Source of the DNA: Przewalskia tangutica
Taxonomy: Eukaryota; Streptophyta; Magnoliopsida; Solanales; Solanaceae
Direction of reading: 5' to 3'
Assembly (NCBI GenBank): GCA_029844215.1
Contig: CM056724.1
Location: forward strand, 8,240,307 to 8,304,306
DNA length: 64,000 nucleotides
Below the pieces are notes generated by a model. That model saw only the letters and a list, made by a program, of their open reading frames with translations. It did no database searches and had not been told where the DNA came from. Numbering within the stretch: position 1 is the stretch's first letter; every line of letters starts with the position of its first letter. The translations under genes were made by a program, and so were the position numbers. Positions 11,346-24,100 of this stretch are shown piece after piece.

Positions 11346-12968
11346 CGCGGTTGCGCCTCCCCGAACGAATGCTTCGCAAGCTAAGCTTCGAAAAGACGCT
11401 AGGTATACCGCTTAAATGAAATGATAACCATACGCAGAAGTGCAATTTACGGGTAGAGATGTCGCCCTCGATGTTGTCTTTGCACCGCAATGTACGCAAT
11501 TGTTACGATGCTTTGTTGCGCGACGCTGGTTGTAAGTTTGACTTATGCCCGAAAGCCGACGCTTAGGTTTTGCAGCGAACTCAACTTTGATTGCCGATCG
11601 CTGATGCCTCTCACGCTTTTGCTCGACTTTGGATTGTTGTCATCCTCCCGCTTTGCCGCTTGTCGCTTTAATACGAAGAAACCTTTCACGCATTTTCTAT
11701 TTCGCTATTGCACTTTCGCCTCCTCGCATACGTAAGAACTCGCGCCAAAGAAAATTTTGAGTTTGTGGGTCGATTCGATTTGACTTCGCCGCCTGTCTCC
11801 TTGATATCTGCGTGTTCGCTTGTTTGGACTCGCAACTCGCTCGCTTCCTACACTGCCCCGCCTTTAAGCGGTCCGCCTAAATGGGTCTCAATGTAGGCTT
11901 ATAGGCATGTGTCATTTTCAAAGCAAAGGGAAAGTTTCTAACGCGTGACCGGCCGATTTAGGCCGCCACGATCCTCTACGAGGGAATCAGTCGAACGTAG
12001 TTCATTCGGAGCCTTTGATTTCGCGCAGGTTGCCATTTGTGGTAATCAGGCGAGTTGCTCGACCGATCTACGCCTTTCTTCCGAGACCTGCTTTTGCCTA
12101 TAGAACCAAGACAGTTCCGACTCGCTCCGCTCACGCCTGCGTTTGATCTTGTAAAGTATTGACGCCCGCCATTGCTAAGTCAAAATACGAACCGACTTCT
12201 TCGGGAGAATGATAAATTTTCTTCTAAAAAGTGCAACAAACGGTGTTAGCATAAAACACAAAATTTGCAGGCATGTAGCAGATATATCACACATAGTACA
12301 TTCAACGTTTCCTAACATGCAGGGGGACCTCTTTATGCTAGAGGTAAGCCTAAACGTCATTTATGCGAGATTATGACGGATTTGTCCAAGCCCAATCAGA
12401 ATGTTTTCGTTGAAATGGCGACCAAACGACGCGCACTTTTCCCAATTTCAGCATGATCGGGTTTGGATTTGTCTATCATTGTCACGCCACACATAATACG
12501 GTTGGTCGTTGGGTCGAGAAACCCGTCGACAAGTTTGGTGTCTTCCTAATCGCGTGTCGATGCCAAGGACCGACCCACCTAAGGTAAATGCACGCATGCC
12601 CTAAAATAAAGGGTGGTATAGCTCATCTTAAGTTTGCTAAGATTTGGCTTTTCTAGACGCAAGGTTCCCGAGCGACAACTCGAGCGAAGGCTACGCGCCA
12701 CCGCTAGACCGCACTCCACGTATATTACCGACTCTCCTAAATTTGGATTTGAAGAAAGAATTTTCGATGCACCCAAATGCACTCGCATGTAGTGTGTTTG
12801 TGTGAATTTTCCAGAGTGGAAGAAATATGAGCGGAATGCCAGTTTAAGGAAAGCAGTAAAGCAGGTAGCAATTTTAAAATAAACAAAACAAAATACAGCA
12901 CACAAAAATTAAATGCAAAATTAATTGCCAAATAATTATCCTAGATCTGTTGTGGTTAAGAACCTAAA

Positions 12969-12986
12969 TCCCCAGCAGAGTCGCCA
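12969..12986 (-). promoter_or_regulatory. primer-binding site, tRNA-Arg type
   Basis: On the minus strand this reads TGGCGACTCTGCTGGGGA a few bases downstream of the 5' LTR. This is the primer site type known for Tat/Ogre Ty3/gypsy elements. It fixes the orientation of the element as minus strand. Confidence 0.85.
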
Positions 12987-12989
12987 TTT

Positions 12990-15900
12990 CTCGCCGCGCC
13001 TTTTCGCCGCGCATTTCTTTTCTAAACCCGCCATATTAAAAAGGTTAGAAAATAAATAACAAAATGCTAAAAAGAATGCTAAAAGTTCTAAAAGTGCAAA
13101 AAGGATGCTAACATATTAGAAGTGCTAAAGGAGGCTAAAATTGCAAAAGGGTTGCTAGAATGCTAAGGGTTCGCGGAGTCGCCACCTAATTAATTTGGGT
13201 GAATTAGGACACCTAAATGTTTAACTAGTTTAAAGTAAAACATTAACTCCATTTTAACGGTCCGCTAAACTTAATGAGATTCTCGGGTGCGGTTCTTTAT
13301 TAATCTAGAGGGAAGGGGTTAGGCACCCTCTAAGATCCGCTAACTTGCGGTTGTCCTGCCAAACCTAGGGTAGTTATTATTATTTTTTTTTAAAAATGCA
13401 AAGTAAAAGATCTACAAAAAAAAGTGCAATGTTAGAAAATAAGATGCTGGATGTTAAAATAATGCAGAGTAGTTAAAAGGTTTTGAAATGTCAAGATGTT
13501 TAAAGGTGCTAAGAGTTTAATTTTAAAAGCTAACGGGTGCTAAGGTGTAAAGAGGTGCTTAAAAGTGCTAAATACTAAAGTGCTGAAGGCTAGGAGATAG
13601 ATGCTAGCATGTTAGAATGTTAAAAGGTGCTTAAAGTATTGAAAGGGCAAAAGGTGCTATATGCTAAAGTAGAAAGAATGCTAGGAAGGTGCTAAAATGT
13701 TACTAAAGTTTAAAGCATGCTTTAAATAATATATATATAATGCAAAAATAGACTAATTGACTAAATATACACATTTGTCTACCTTGATTAGTATAACACA
13801 TGCTAAGGGGGTTTTCTTAATATAAAAATAAGATTTCTATATGGGTGCTATAGCAAATGAGTTAGAAATCTTGAAAATAATATCATATCTATATGTGATT
13901 AATTATGCAAGTTAAGATTTAATGGCGGAAATAATGTCTAGGCTACCCGAGTAGTTATGTGATTAAATGGTTTGATAATTTAGGCAATTAACTTAAGAGG
14001 GCAAACTACCTTCTAATTTATCGCCAATGTTTAATTACTCCAAATGTTTTACTAATAGCATAATGTTAGACAATTATATTACAATAAATGAAATGAATGG
14101 GAAGCAAAAATAAAATGACCCTAAGGAATGGTAGCGAGAGCATTTCGCCAGGGCTTTAGGATATCGATGTGAGATGCAACGAGGAATGAGGCACGGATCT
14201 TCATTTGGGAAAATAGCGATGAGTCTCAGACGAGACTCCTCCCTTTGCTCCAAGGCATGCGTTTCATGTAAAAATAAGAAAAGATAAGGAATTAGTACGA
14301 GCCCAATTAAATAACGAATAAGCATTTGGCACACGCTTATATTGAAGCAAGCACACGTAAAGGCTAACAGAGGTATCAGACAGTGCTTGCCAGGTAGCGT
14401 AAAAATAGGTAAATGTATGCACCAATACAGATAAGCTATACGACACCCAAAGAATGAAGACAAGTAAACAAAGCTGTGATTCTCTATTTTTGAAGCCATC
14501 TCTCAAGCAAACAAACAGGCAAGACGCAAAGAAAGAAACAGAGGAGAGAAAAGATAATAGCAAACAGGTATGTGCAAGTAAATGACAAATGGATTTAGGG
14601 AAAAGGATAATAGATAAGCCCACTGTAAGCCTTCGACACGCATGCACGTGTCTGAAGGCAACCAAAAAGAAATTTCACATACGAGCGGATAACGGGCCAT
14701 GATAATTGAAGCCGCTTAGCCAATACATGCCTACATAGGAATCACTGCACACAAAAGAAAATCGTAACTATACTTGGTATATCCGGTAGATGCTAACACT
14801 AGTAGTTTTGATCGTTAGACATGGTGCGCAATCGTGATACCCGCCGCTAAGTGCTCAGATCTGCTCTAAGTACACCAGTCAGGTACAAACAGTAGGCAGA
14901 GACATTGCAGGACAGAAACATTATGCTAACATTCTTCTGTTCAGTTATTCTAAAGAAAAAGGAGGACATCCAAGCATACAATCAATTTGAGGTACACTCT
15001 TACTCATTTATGAATAATCTAGATAAACTGTATCCATTTATGATCCAGGATCAACACATATATCTTCAAACAGTAAGGTATGTACTTTATTTCAGATAGT
15101 AGATTGCAGTCATAGCTTAAGTCTAATCATATTGACAAAGTGAGTTTATACGAGGCAACTACTGAACAGAACTCAAATTAAAGTCTAATCTTCAACCATT
15201 TTACAAACATACTGACACTTAAGATATCATGCCCCTTAAAAAGTGGATATAGAATCTAAGGGACATGGCTGGGATTCATCATAGCATGGATGACATGTTT
15301 CACACATACTTTAAATGATATCTATACATTCAAAATGACCTACTTATAAATTATGAGAGATAAAGTTGTTTCTGGATATTAGTATTTCACATAATACAAG
15401 AGGATTGATATTGGTTATCCTAAATTGCATATGCATTTTTTATTCATTTATGACTAATTTAGTAGGATGTTAGACAAACAAGGATTTAGACACGCTTATT
15501 CGTAAGGATCAAGCTTATGCAGGCCACTTTGGCCAAGATGAACACAATAGAACCACAGTTGCTGGTATTTGTTTAAGATGAATTTAAGCTTCAGCTATTC
15601 CTAAATCACAGGGGACACGTAAACATGTTGTATAACCACATAATTTGAATCTTCACGGAAATCTGAGCTTTGTCACCAGATCTTAACAGCGATACAAAAA
15701 CTAGAAGAAAATACCAAACATAGTCAGTCTATCAAACAGCAATAAACACAAAGCGTCTGATTTGATCACAAACCTTTTAAACATGTCGCTTAGCGATATA
15801 CCATATTTTGATATCTCAATCAAGAACTTAGCGAATTCTAGATCGCTTTAGTTAATTACAATGATCGATTCAAATGTCGAGACTAGTATTCAATCATCAG

Positions 15901-17574
15901 ATCGAAATGAAACCTTTAAGACACGCTTCTTAAGATATAACCACTCTCAAAGTTCAATCACATAACAAATGCTAGTAAAATGCATTAACAATCACAATGA
16001 GAGCACTAATGACGCTTAATATCAACTAAATAGATTCAAAGAATCAAATTAATACACCTAAGTCGTCATACGACACACACGATTTCACACATACTATCAC
16101 GTAATATCAATCAAAAAGAAAGTAAGAAAGGAGGCGAGATTACCTTCTCCGACAGACCGGCAGCGTATCAAGTCGCCGGTCCGCTCGACGCTTTGGGTTT
16201 CATGCGAATAAAAGGGCGAAGTTCCTTTATCGATTTTTTTGGTCGAATTGAAAGGAAAGGATTCTAATTTCCTATTTGTGCTATCGATTGTCTATGTCGA
16301 GCCCCCTTAACTTCCTATGCTCGCTGATTCTTGCATCAACTCCTCGTCTCGCCTCATCGCCCTAAAATTCGACCGCCTCGCCTCCTCTTGTACTCATCAG
16401 GCTCGCGCCCGACTCGCCTTGTACTTCATCGTGCTCGCTTCGACCCCCGATTGTGTTCGACTGCATGTCCCTTTTATAGCCCAATTCTGGTTCTAAAATT
16501 GGTAAGGCTGAGAATGGCTAAAATTGGTGCTGATTCGACCAGATTTGTGCTAGTTGGGTATTGATTCGATATTGATTTTGGACGATTCTTTGGGTGTAAA
16601 ATCGATTAAGGTAAGTTCTGATTCGAAGTTGATTTGAAGGAGATTTGGTGCGATTTGAGCAGGTTATGGTAAGAAATCACCAAGACGCGCGTGAAGCGGA
16701 AAGGAGGGTGCGGTATTTCCGCGAGAATCGCGGGGCGTTGGCGCGCGGTTGCCTTAGGTTTCTGTGGTTCGTTGGTTTTTGTGTGGACGGAGGAGGACGA
16801 TGGGTAACGGATAAAAGGGCTCATGGTAAGGGAAATAAAAGGGAAATGGGCTACCGGGCTGATCGGGTTGGGCACGTAGAATTAAAAACGGGTCACGGTA
16901 TTAATTTAGGTGGGTTATTAGTGTTATTAGTTTAGAGTTAATTAATAAATTTAGATTAATGAATTTAGTTAAATTATTTAAGTGCTTTATTATAATTATT
17001 TAGGTGCTAAATTAGTCTAATTATTTAGGTGCTAAATTAGTCTAATTGTTTAGGTGCTAAATGCGGGCGCGTTATTTAATTAATGCTTAATACTTTAGAA
17101 TGCGACGCTCTTATTTAAAAATCTTATTGTTATGCATTATTGCGGTTAAATTAAAATTGAATTGAGTTTGGATTAAATTATTTAAATGCTAGATATTTAG
17201 GAATTGTTTAAAGTTTTATAAATGCGGCTATTAAATGCATATAATGATTAAAAATTGACTTTAAATTACAAATGATTACTAACAAATGCGGCTATGCTAC
17301 CTGACACGACGTTATCGCTAAATTATTTATTTTATGCATTTATTAATTATTTAAGAATTACGACAAAGCTTAAAGTTAATTAATGCGGGCGCGAGACTCT
17401 AAGTGCTTAAAACTCTACGTAAGACGGGATGTCATTATTAAATTAATTATTTATGCCTGTATTTAATGTTTTATTGTTGTATTTTATTATAAAAAATCCT
17501 AAAAGATATTTTACAAAACTAGTGTAATTTTATGGTTAATGGCTGGACGGGAGGGTCAAAATTGGGTGTCAACA
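12990..17574 (-). repeat. 5' giant LTR of the LARD-like element
   Basis: This LTR of about 4585 bp aligns with 5230-9864 over its full length. The end next to the primer site is altered (CTCGCCGCGCC instead of TGTCGCGCCCC), so the exact boundary is uncertain by a few bases. The PBS-like internal sequence is at 13173-13184. Differences from the partner LTR come in short clusters. Confidence 0.88.
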
Positions 17575-17579
17575 AGCAC

Positions 17580-18161
17580 AGACAGTCGAAGATCCGTAGG
17601 TGGTCATAAGAAGGAGTCCTACGATATAGAATGTATGTGGGGGTCTTGTTTTGTAATGTGCTAGTAGGTAAAATACTTAGAATGTATTCTACGATTTTGA
17701 CAGCATAGACCCAGAAAGATGATGGCAGACAGGCATGAAATAGGAGGGTACGGACTATGTTATTAACAGTACGAATAATTCGTTCAGCTTTACCATTTTG
17801 AGGTGAGGTGTGAGGATAAGAGAAGCGGAACAACATGCCTTGTTGGAAGCAAACATTATGGAAAACCGAATTATTAAATTCACGTTCGTTATCACATTGA
17901 AATGATTTGATGGATTTTTCAAACTGAATTTTAATAAATCTGTGAAACTCAAGAAATTTTGCAAAAAATTCAGATTTGAATTTTAGAGGATAAATTCATA
18001 CAAAATGTGAGAAATCATCCAATAGCACAAGATAGAATTTATGACCTAGAGAGCTAACAACAGGAGAGGTCCACAAGTCAGCATGAACAATGTCAAATGT
18101 GAAACTGTAATATTCATTGAAGACATGAAAGAAAGACGAGTATGCTTGCCAAGCGGGCAAG
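17580..18161 (-). pseudogene. copia integrase core, right part of the split integrase
   Basis: The minus strand shows the integrase catalytic core typical of copia: a zinc-finger end, then DLWTSP-type and QCDNEREFNN-type motifs and SYPHTSPQNGKAERIIRTVNN at about 17750-17830. SFWVYAVKIVEYILSILPTSTL follows. The reading frame runs into the LARD-like insertion at 17574 and resumes at 5229 on the other side, in frame after removal of the insert and one AGCAC copy. Several in-frame stops or shifts exist upstream of 17836. Confidence 0.8.
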
Positions 18162-19603
18162 TGATGCGTGATTTAATGCACGTTGTCGAGTCAAGTAATA
18201 TAGTCTTTGAAGACCGAGTTATCGTCCTCAGGGATTAGTGTTCAAGTACCAACTTCTATTCTTTGTTATCTATTTGGTGACCGATATTTGAGTTGTTGAT
18301 TATAACTAACAATTATAAAGACTAATTAACTATGTGTTTACTTCAGTGATGATGGAAATAGGGCTTCCAAATCTCCTCAACTATCCGCTTATATTACTTA
18401 TTAATGCAATTAATTATGGTTCTTTTTCCATTGGAGATAGCCGGTTTACTAATCCGTTTTATACTCCCGTTAAGACTATATAAACACTCAACCCCAGTAG
18501 CGCTCCTTTCTACCTTTCGGTGATAAGGATGACTCTATAGGAGGATTAAGAACAGAAACTCTTATTAATGCTACACAAGTAATTGAGGTATTTTCATCCC
18601 CAATTCGACCTATGTCTACCCAACTACAACATAGTCACAACCTCCCCCTTTCGGAGTTTGATTAGAAATCATATAAATAATGATAATTAATGATCAAGTA
18701 ATTACCAAGCAATCAAATCATCTATTGGATAAATCTCAACAATAAGAAGAACAACCATAAACATGCATTAATTCATAAAATAAGGTTCAAGTGAGTTGAC
18801 ATGAAAAGCCCTATATTAGAATTAGTTCCTAGCCATAGTCACACTAAGAACTAATACAATATCCATACATGAACTGAAATAAATAAAGCAAAAAGAAAGA
18901 AAAGAAAAATACTCAAGAACGAGTCTCCAAGCCGTCTAGCATCCAATGATTGTGTTGTGGAATATTTACAAGATGGAATGGTGGATGGATGTATGTAGAA
19001 TGGTGAATGGTGGAATGGAGAATTCTAATGATGTAGACTATTTATAGACCAAGAATCTTTTAGGTGAAGGGTTAAGGATTATGTAGGTAGGAAAAGTTAT
19101 TAGAATCCTTTTAGGTAAGGGTTTTAAGGTAGGAAAAGTTATCCCTTTAGGTAGGAAAAGTTATCCCTTTATGTAGGAAAAATTATCCCTTTAGGACTCT
19201 GAAAACATGTCAAATTCGGTCCAGAACTTCATAAATCCCGCGTCGGCGCCGCGGCGCCTAAAATCAGCAACTTTCGGAACTTTCAGCACATCAGCCGCGG
19301 CGCCGCTGAGCACAAGCGCGCGGTGACGCCAAAGTGATTCCGTTGTCAGTTCTTTTTTCGTCTGCATTTCGTCTGATCTCCTCTATAATTCCCGACCCTT
19401 CTTAGACTTCATTTCTTGGCCCTTTTAGTGTGCAATTCCATCTCATTTATGCTCATTTCATCTCCTTTTCGTCATTTCTCCATTTCTGACCGCTGTGACA
19501 CAAAAGAAAGGAAAACGACCCTAATACTATACTAAACATAAATGAAATGAGTAAAATACTAACTAAAAATGACTCAAAAAGTGTATATAAAATACACCGA
19601 TCA
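18162..19603 (-). mobile_element. solo LTR of an Athila-related Ty3/gypsy element
   Basis: This 1442-bp segment on the minus strand starts TGATCGGTGTATTTTATATA and ends GCATCA. Its start region matches the Athila-like LTRs at 52264 and 63492 (the GTATTTT..., TTTGAGTCATTTTTAGTT and TTTAGTATAGTA stretches), and its end matches near 53480-53540. The flanking 5-mers GCAAG (18157-18161) and ACAAG (19604-19608) are a target duplication with one change. The copia frame continues across when it is removed. No internal coding region remains, so this is a solo LTR left by recombination. It contains a CCGCGGCGCC-rich stretch at 19240-19330. Confidence 0.78.
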
Positions 19604-20249
19604 ACAAGAAAAATAATGTTGGGCAAGTTGTCCATTATTATATTTAATACGCTGATTGTTTTTAAGAAAAGAAAAAACATGATCTCCTGGATGCCCAAGC
19701 CTATTGTGCCAGGTGGATGGAGATAATGCAGCAAGGGAGACTGGTTGTTGAATTCTGACAGCGGAAGAGTTTGTGAAGGGATAGAGGTCTCCCACACTAT
19801 TGCATCGAGTAAGAATTCTCCCCGTATTGAGATTCTTCACAGAGAAATCAAAAGGGTCAAAATCTACAGACACCCAATTATTACGAGTGAATTTCCTAAC
19901 AAATATCATTTTTTTAATAATTTGAGGGGCGTAGATGACATGGTTAAGTGAGAATGGTGGATGGGGATTTTTTATTTGTGTATTGCCATAACCTGTAATT
20001 GGAATGTGGTGACCATTGCCAACAGTAATGTATTGAGGATACTTTAACTGAAGCAGTTGGGAGAAATTACCTGAAGAGTTGGTTAGGTGTGATGTGGCTC
20101 CGGAGTTCATATACCAATTATTGTCAGGCGGTTGCAGAGTGAGTGTGTTGAAAGCTTAACCCAAATCAGTGGGTTGCATCTGCTGGGCTAAAGGAAATTG
20201 TTGGGCTGACATCAGATGGGCCTGTTGAGGAGATGGACCTGTTGGTTCC
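19604..20249 (-). pseudogene. copia protease and GAG-pre-integrase segment
   Basis: On the minus strand 20110-19604 encodes a retropepsin-like start with WYMNSGATSHLTN. The glycine-flap-like VGNGHHIPITGYG and the GAG-pre-integrase domain follow (DLYPF, TWHNRLGHP, with the zinc finger completed across the solo-LTR insertion). The usual catalytic triplet is DSG. Here the first residue is Asn, so the protease would be inactive. A Q/P-rich linker with a stop codon lies at 20150-20249. Confidence 0.8.
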
Positions 20250-20814
20250 AGTGCCGCCAAGTGGACGGCCCACCGGATCGGCTCGGGTTTCGGGCGGGGC
20301 CTGGCCGGGTGAAAAAGGCGGGTCGAAAGGGCCTGGAGGTCGGGTCGGCGACCATACCATGTCCCGCCCCGATCCCGCCCCGCTGGGTAGGGTCGACGGC
20401 CTGACTGCCGGTCGGGACGGACGGGTTTTTTGTTTTTTTTTTTATTTAATATTTTCACTAAATTAAAAATAATAAATTACTAAGTACTAACAAAGTAACA
20501 TTAACATATACTTGTCATATTATAGACTTATAGTATTATAATTTATAATATATTTATAAAGTATAAAGTATAAACTATAAACTATAAAGTATAAACTATA
20601 AAGTATAAAGTATAAAGTTATAAACTAAATAATTAAACAAAGACAAGAATAGTGTAAAAACATCCCAAGGTTGTTTTTGTGCCTTTTATATTATTAATTT
20701 CATTGAAATATCAAATATACAAGATTCAAAATTACATTGTAATCGTTGTTGAAAAAATTGCAAAAGAGTGAAAGACATAGAAAAATTTAAAAATTGCAAT
20801 GAAATAAATTACCA

Positions 20815-21174
20815 ATTTGAAAATATTTTTCTAATTTCTTTATAATTTCTTGTGGTTCTTCTGTTGGAATTGGTATATCTTGATCAAATTGTTCCACGCC
20901 GCTACTCATGCCTTCGAGATAAAATGTCGCTGTAGTTGTCGCCATCTTCTTCGTTAATCTCCGTCGATCAGACCTCCTTCGCCTCCGCCGTATCCAATCT
21001 CGAATAGTGCCGCCATCTCCAAGTCGTCTCCGCTAATGAGTGTCCGTGCTCTCCTATTTGAAATCACTGCAGAAAAGCGCTTCGGCGATCGACGACGCTT
21101 GAATGTTCAAAATATCTCGGGCCATCATTGAAAGTGTCGGAAATGTCTTCTCATTCTGGCTCCAATATTTCAGC
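20815..21174 (-). pseudogene. hAT transposase C-terminal dimerisation domain, 3' part
   Basis: The minus-strand reading begins with a segment ending NEKTFPTLSMMARDILNIQA, the hallmark of the hAT C-terminal dimerisation domain (hAT family, Dimer_Tnp_hAT). An RDWI-type motif and an acidic tail follow. Frameshifts and stops occur after about 40 residues. The upstream half of the domain lies at 25323-25675, and the giant solo LTR separates them. Confidence 0.8.
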
Positions 21175-24100
21175 TGTCGCGCCCTTTTTCGGCCGCGGCA
21201 TTATTTTCTAAATAGCGAACCCTGCTAAAAACTGCAAATGTTGTTAAAAATAAATAATAAAATGCTATTAAAGGAAAGTTAGAAGAATGCTAAAATTGCT
21301 AAAAGGATGCTAAAGTTTAAAAGGGGCTAAAATTTAAAATGCTAAAAAGTGCTAAAAGGCTAAAGAGGCCAAAGGTTGCAAAAGAGTGCTAAAATATAAG
21401 AGGATGCTAAAAAGGTGCTAACGTTTAAAAAGATTAATTTTAAAGCTAAAGGGTTGCTAGAATGCTAAGGGGTTCGCGGAGTCGCCACCTAATTAATTTG
21501 GGTGAATTAGGACACCTAAATGTTTAACTAGTTTAAAGTAAAACATTAACTCCATTTTAATGGTCTGCTAAACTTAATGAGATTCTGGGTAAGGGTTCTT
21601 TATTAATCTAGAGGGAAGGGGTTAGGCACCCTCTAAGATCCGCTAACCTGCGGTTGTCCTGCCAAACCTAGGGTATTTATTATGTTTACGAAAAAATGCA
21701 AAATAAAGCTCTTCCTGTTTAATAAAATACTGAAAATGTTGAAATGTTTAAGTTAAGGAAATGTTTAAAGTATTAAAAATGCTAAAGAAGTTTTAAAGCT
21801 AAAGGGTGCTAAAAGTGCAAAAAATGCTAAAGTTTAAATGCTAGAAGGGCTCCTACTTAGAAAGGTGTTAGAAAATGATAAAAGTGCTAAAATGTTTAAA
21901 AGATTTGAAGATTTTAAAATGCCAAGGGGTGCTAAATAGAAAAGATGCTAAGGTGCTAGAGGTATTATTTTAAGGGATGGTGTAAAATTGATTTATCATA
22001 GGTGCATGCATTTTATAAAAGACTTGTGCTACATGTAGAATTGGAAAGTGTTCATTTACTTTTATTTATAAATAAGTGACGCGAAACTAATTTATAAGTT
22101 AAATGCATGCACTTACTTGAAGAACTTAATTTATGTGGCATAGTGCAAAAGACGATTATCATTTGGCAAAGTTCTAGTCGTGGCAAGCCTGAAAGAATTG
22201 AATTAAAGGGGATACATTTCTAAGGGCGAGTCAAAGCTTAAAGGTATTAAGTATCCTATTAATGTAGTATTAGACAATTAATTACAATAAATAAATGGGG
22301 CAGGTAGGAAATAAAAGAATATGACTCAAAGGATGGCGATGTCTTTTCGCCGGTAGTTTTGGAATTCCGATGCGGATAGAGAAATGCACATAGATGCGGG
22401 TGTTGATTTGCCATGATGAGTCTCGCCGTGAGACTCTTTGTTGCTCCGGTGCGTTTCATGTAAATAAAGAAAAGATAAGGATTAGTATATGCCCAAAAAT
22501 ACAATGAGTCATGCAAATGCGAGAATAAATATCAACAATCTATATTAATTGAGGCAAGATTTAAGTAAAGCTCATTATTACTTAATCCGGACATGGACTC
22601 GCTATAGATAACGCGTAAATTTAAAGCGGTCAGAAACAGAATTTTCTTTTCGATTTTATAACGCAGTAACGAGGAAGCGGGCCCCCAAAATGCATATTCA
22701 TCCATGAGTAATCCACATTATCATGAAAAGACCCAACATACATTTATTGGAGCGACTTATTTTTTTGCTCTTATGCAAGATTCGAATATTGTATAAGGTG
22801 CAACTCATATGAACCCTGGATAACACGCATACCCAAACGAATCTAGCTAGATGCCTCAAATCCTTTTCTAATCACCAAGAGACATATGAGCAATTCATCA
22901 CACCACATATTCAAGTTCATCAAATCAGATATCCTAACTCTACACAAACAGGTTCATTCATTTCTGCATATATAGGAGACAAATGCATATTTTCTTTAAT
23001 TCAACTGAAAGGTCGAGGTTTAAACTTAGCTTTCTACCCAGAACTTAAGGTGTCGTATACTTAATCATGCAAAGACATCCCTTAAGGTAACACACTCCAT
23101 ATGACCGAAGAGACAAGTCAGAACCAAATATGCAAAGAGAAGAATAACTAAAGCATGAAAGATGCACCGGTACACATATTGCAGCATATTACAGTCGACC
23201 CACTAGCTTCCTAAGGTGCATTGACGTCCTAAATACTCTAGATGTAAACAAACCTGGATGCAAAGATAACAAGCAGGGTGTTTTTAGACCTGGCGAGCAT
23301 TTAGAGGTTTAATGGGCCTTTATGGATACATTCTTTGAACTTATTGCAAGTTGATAGACTAAGTGTACAAGTTAGTTAAGATATTGTACTATTTTAGCAT
23401 ACAAAGACATCACCAAACCCGGAGAGCTAAGGCGAGATCATTGGAACATGGTGCATATTTAAGAATGACCCCAGATTAAGTTATTCCATTAAATGAACTG
23501 AAGAGATTTAGACAGGCAATTCTTAGGCAAAGGACCAACTGAGGCTGATTCATAAAGGAACACGTTGGATGGTCTCAATACTTGGGCTAATTTCTTTACT
23601 TCATCTATTTCATAACATACCGGACATACAATTAATCTTTAATGAAATCAAACTAACATATATTTAAGCGAGCTACCATCACAATAGTTACACAGATATG
23701 ATGCTGTAATACAGATAAGCACACAACTGAGCGATTAAATCAGGAGTCGACTGAAAATCAACACCTCAGAACAGTATCCTAACATTACTAACTCGACCTA
23801 TATGAAAGTAGACAGACACAGACACAACATTTTTGAGTATTGATAGTCAAATGAGTAGGTTAACAAACAATCAAACAGTAGCCGACATCACCTTCATGCA
23901 TTCATGAACACAATAGTATGAACGAAATAACCAACACACATCTAACACCCAAAACAAAAATGCAGAAATACAAAGATGCAACGAAATCGATAGGAAGCTG
24001 ATTTTACCTTCTCCGGCGGCGAACCGAGGCAGCGTATCAAGTGTCGGTCCAATCGACGGGTTTTGGGGTTTTTGCGATGCGAATGAAGGGTCGACTGTCT

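Larger units (their letters stand above)
9877..12968 (-). other. non-coding interior of the LARD-like element
   Basis: About 3.1 kb separate the two giant LTRs. The only long open frames (for example 10773-11419) come from GC-rich tandem arrays and are open in several frames on both strands, as expected for repeats. None shows gag, protease, RNase H, reverse transcriptase or integrase motifs. The region from 9865 to about 12560 is much richer in G+C and CG dinucleotides than its neighbours. Confidence 0.75.
5230..17574 (-). mobile_element. LARD-like non-autonomous Tat/Ogre-type LTR retrotransposon
   Basis: The element is 12,345 bp long and is flanked by AGCAC on both sides. It has two LTRs of 4635 and about 4585 bp that align along their whole length, and an internal region of about 3.1 kb. 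On its sense (minus) strand the LTR begins TGTTGACACCC and ends GGGCGCGACA. An 18-base sequence complementary to a tRNA-Arg-type primer (TGGCGACTCTGCTGGGGA) follows the 5' LTR. This primer type and LTR start are known from Tat/Ogre elements of Ty3/gypsy. The internal region has no gag, protease, reverse transcriptase or integrase motifs. Giant LTRs with a short non-coding interior fit the LARD class, which must borrow proteins from a relative. It is inserted in the integrase region of the copia element. Confidence 0.88.

Noticed and set aside
10476..11499. Several ORFs of 70-170 codons on both strands in the LARD interior
   Set aside because: They are translations of GC-rich tandem arrays that are open in many frames at once and show no protein motif.
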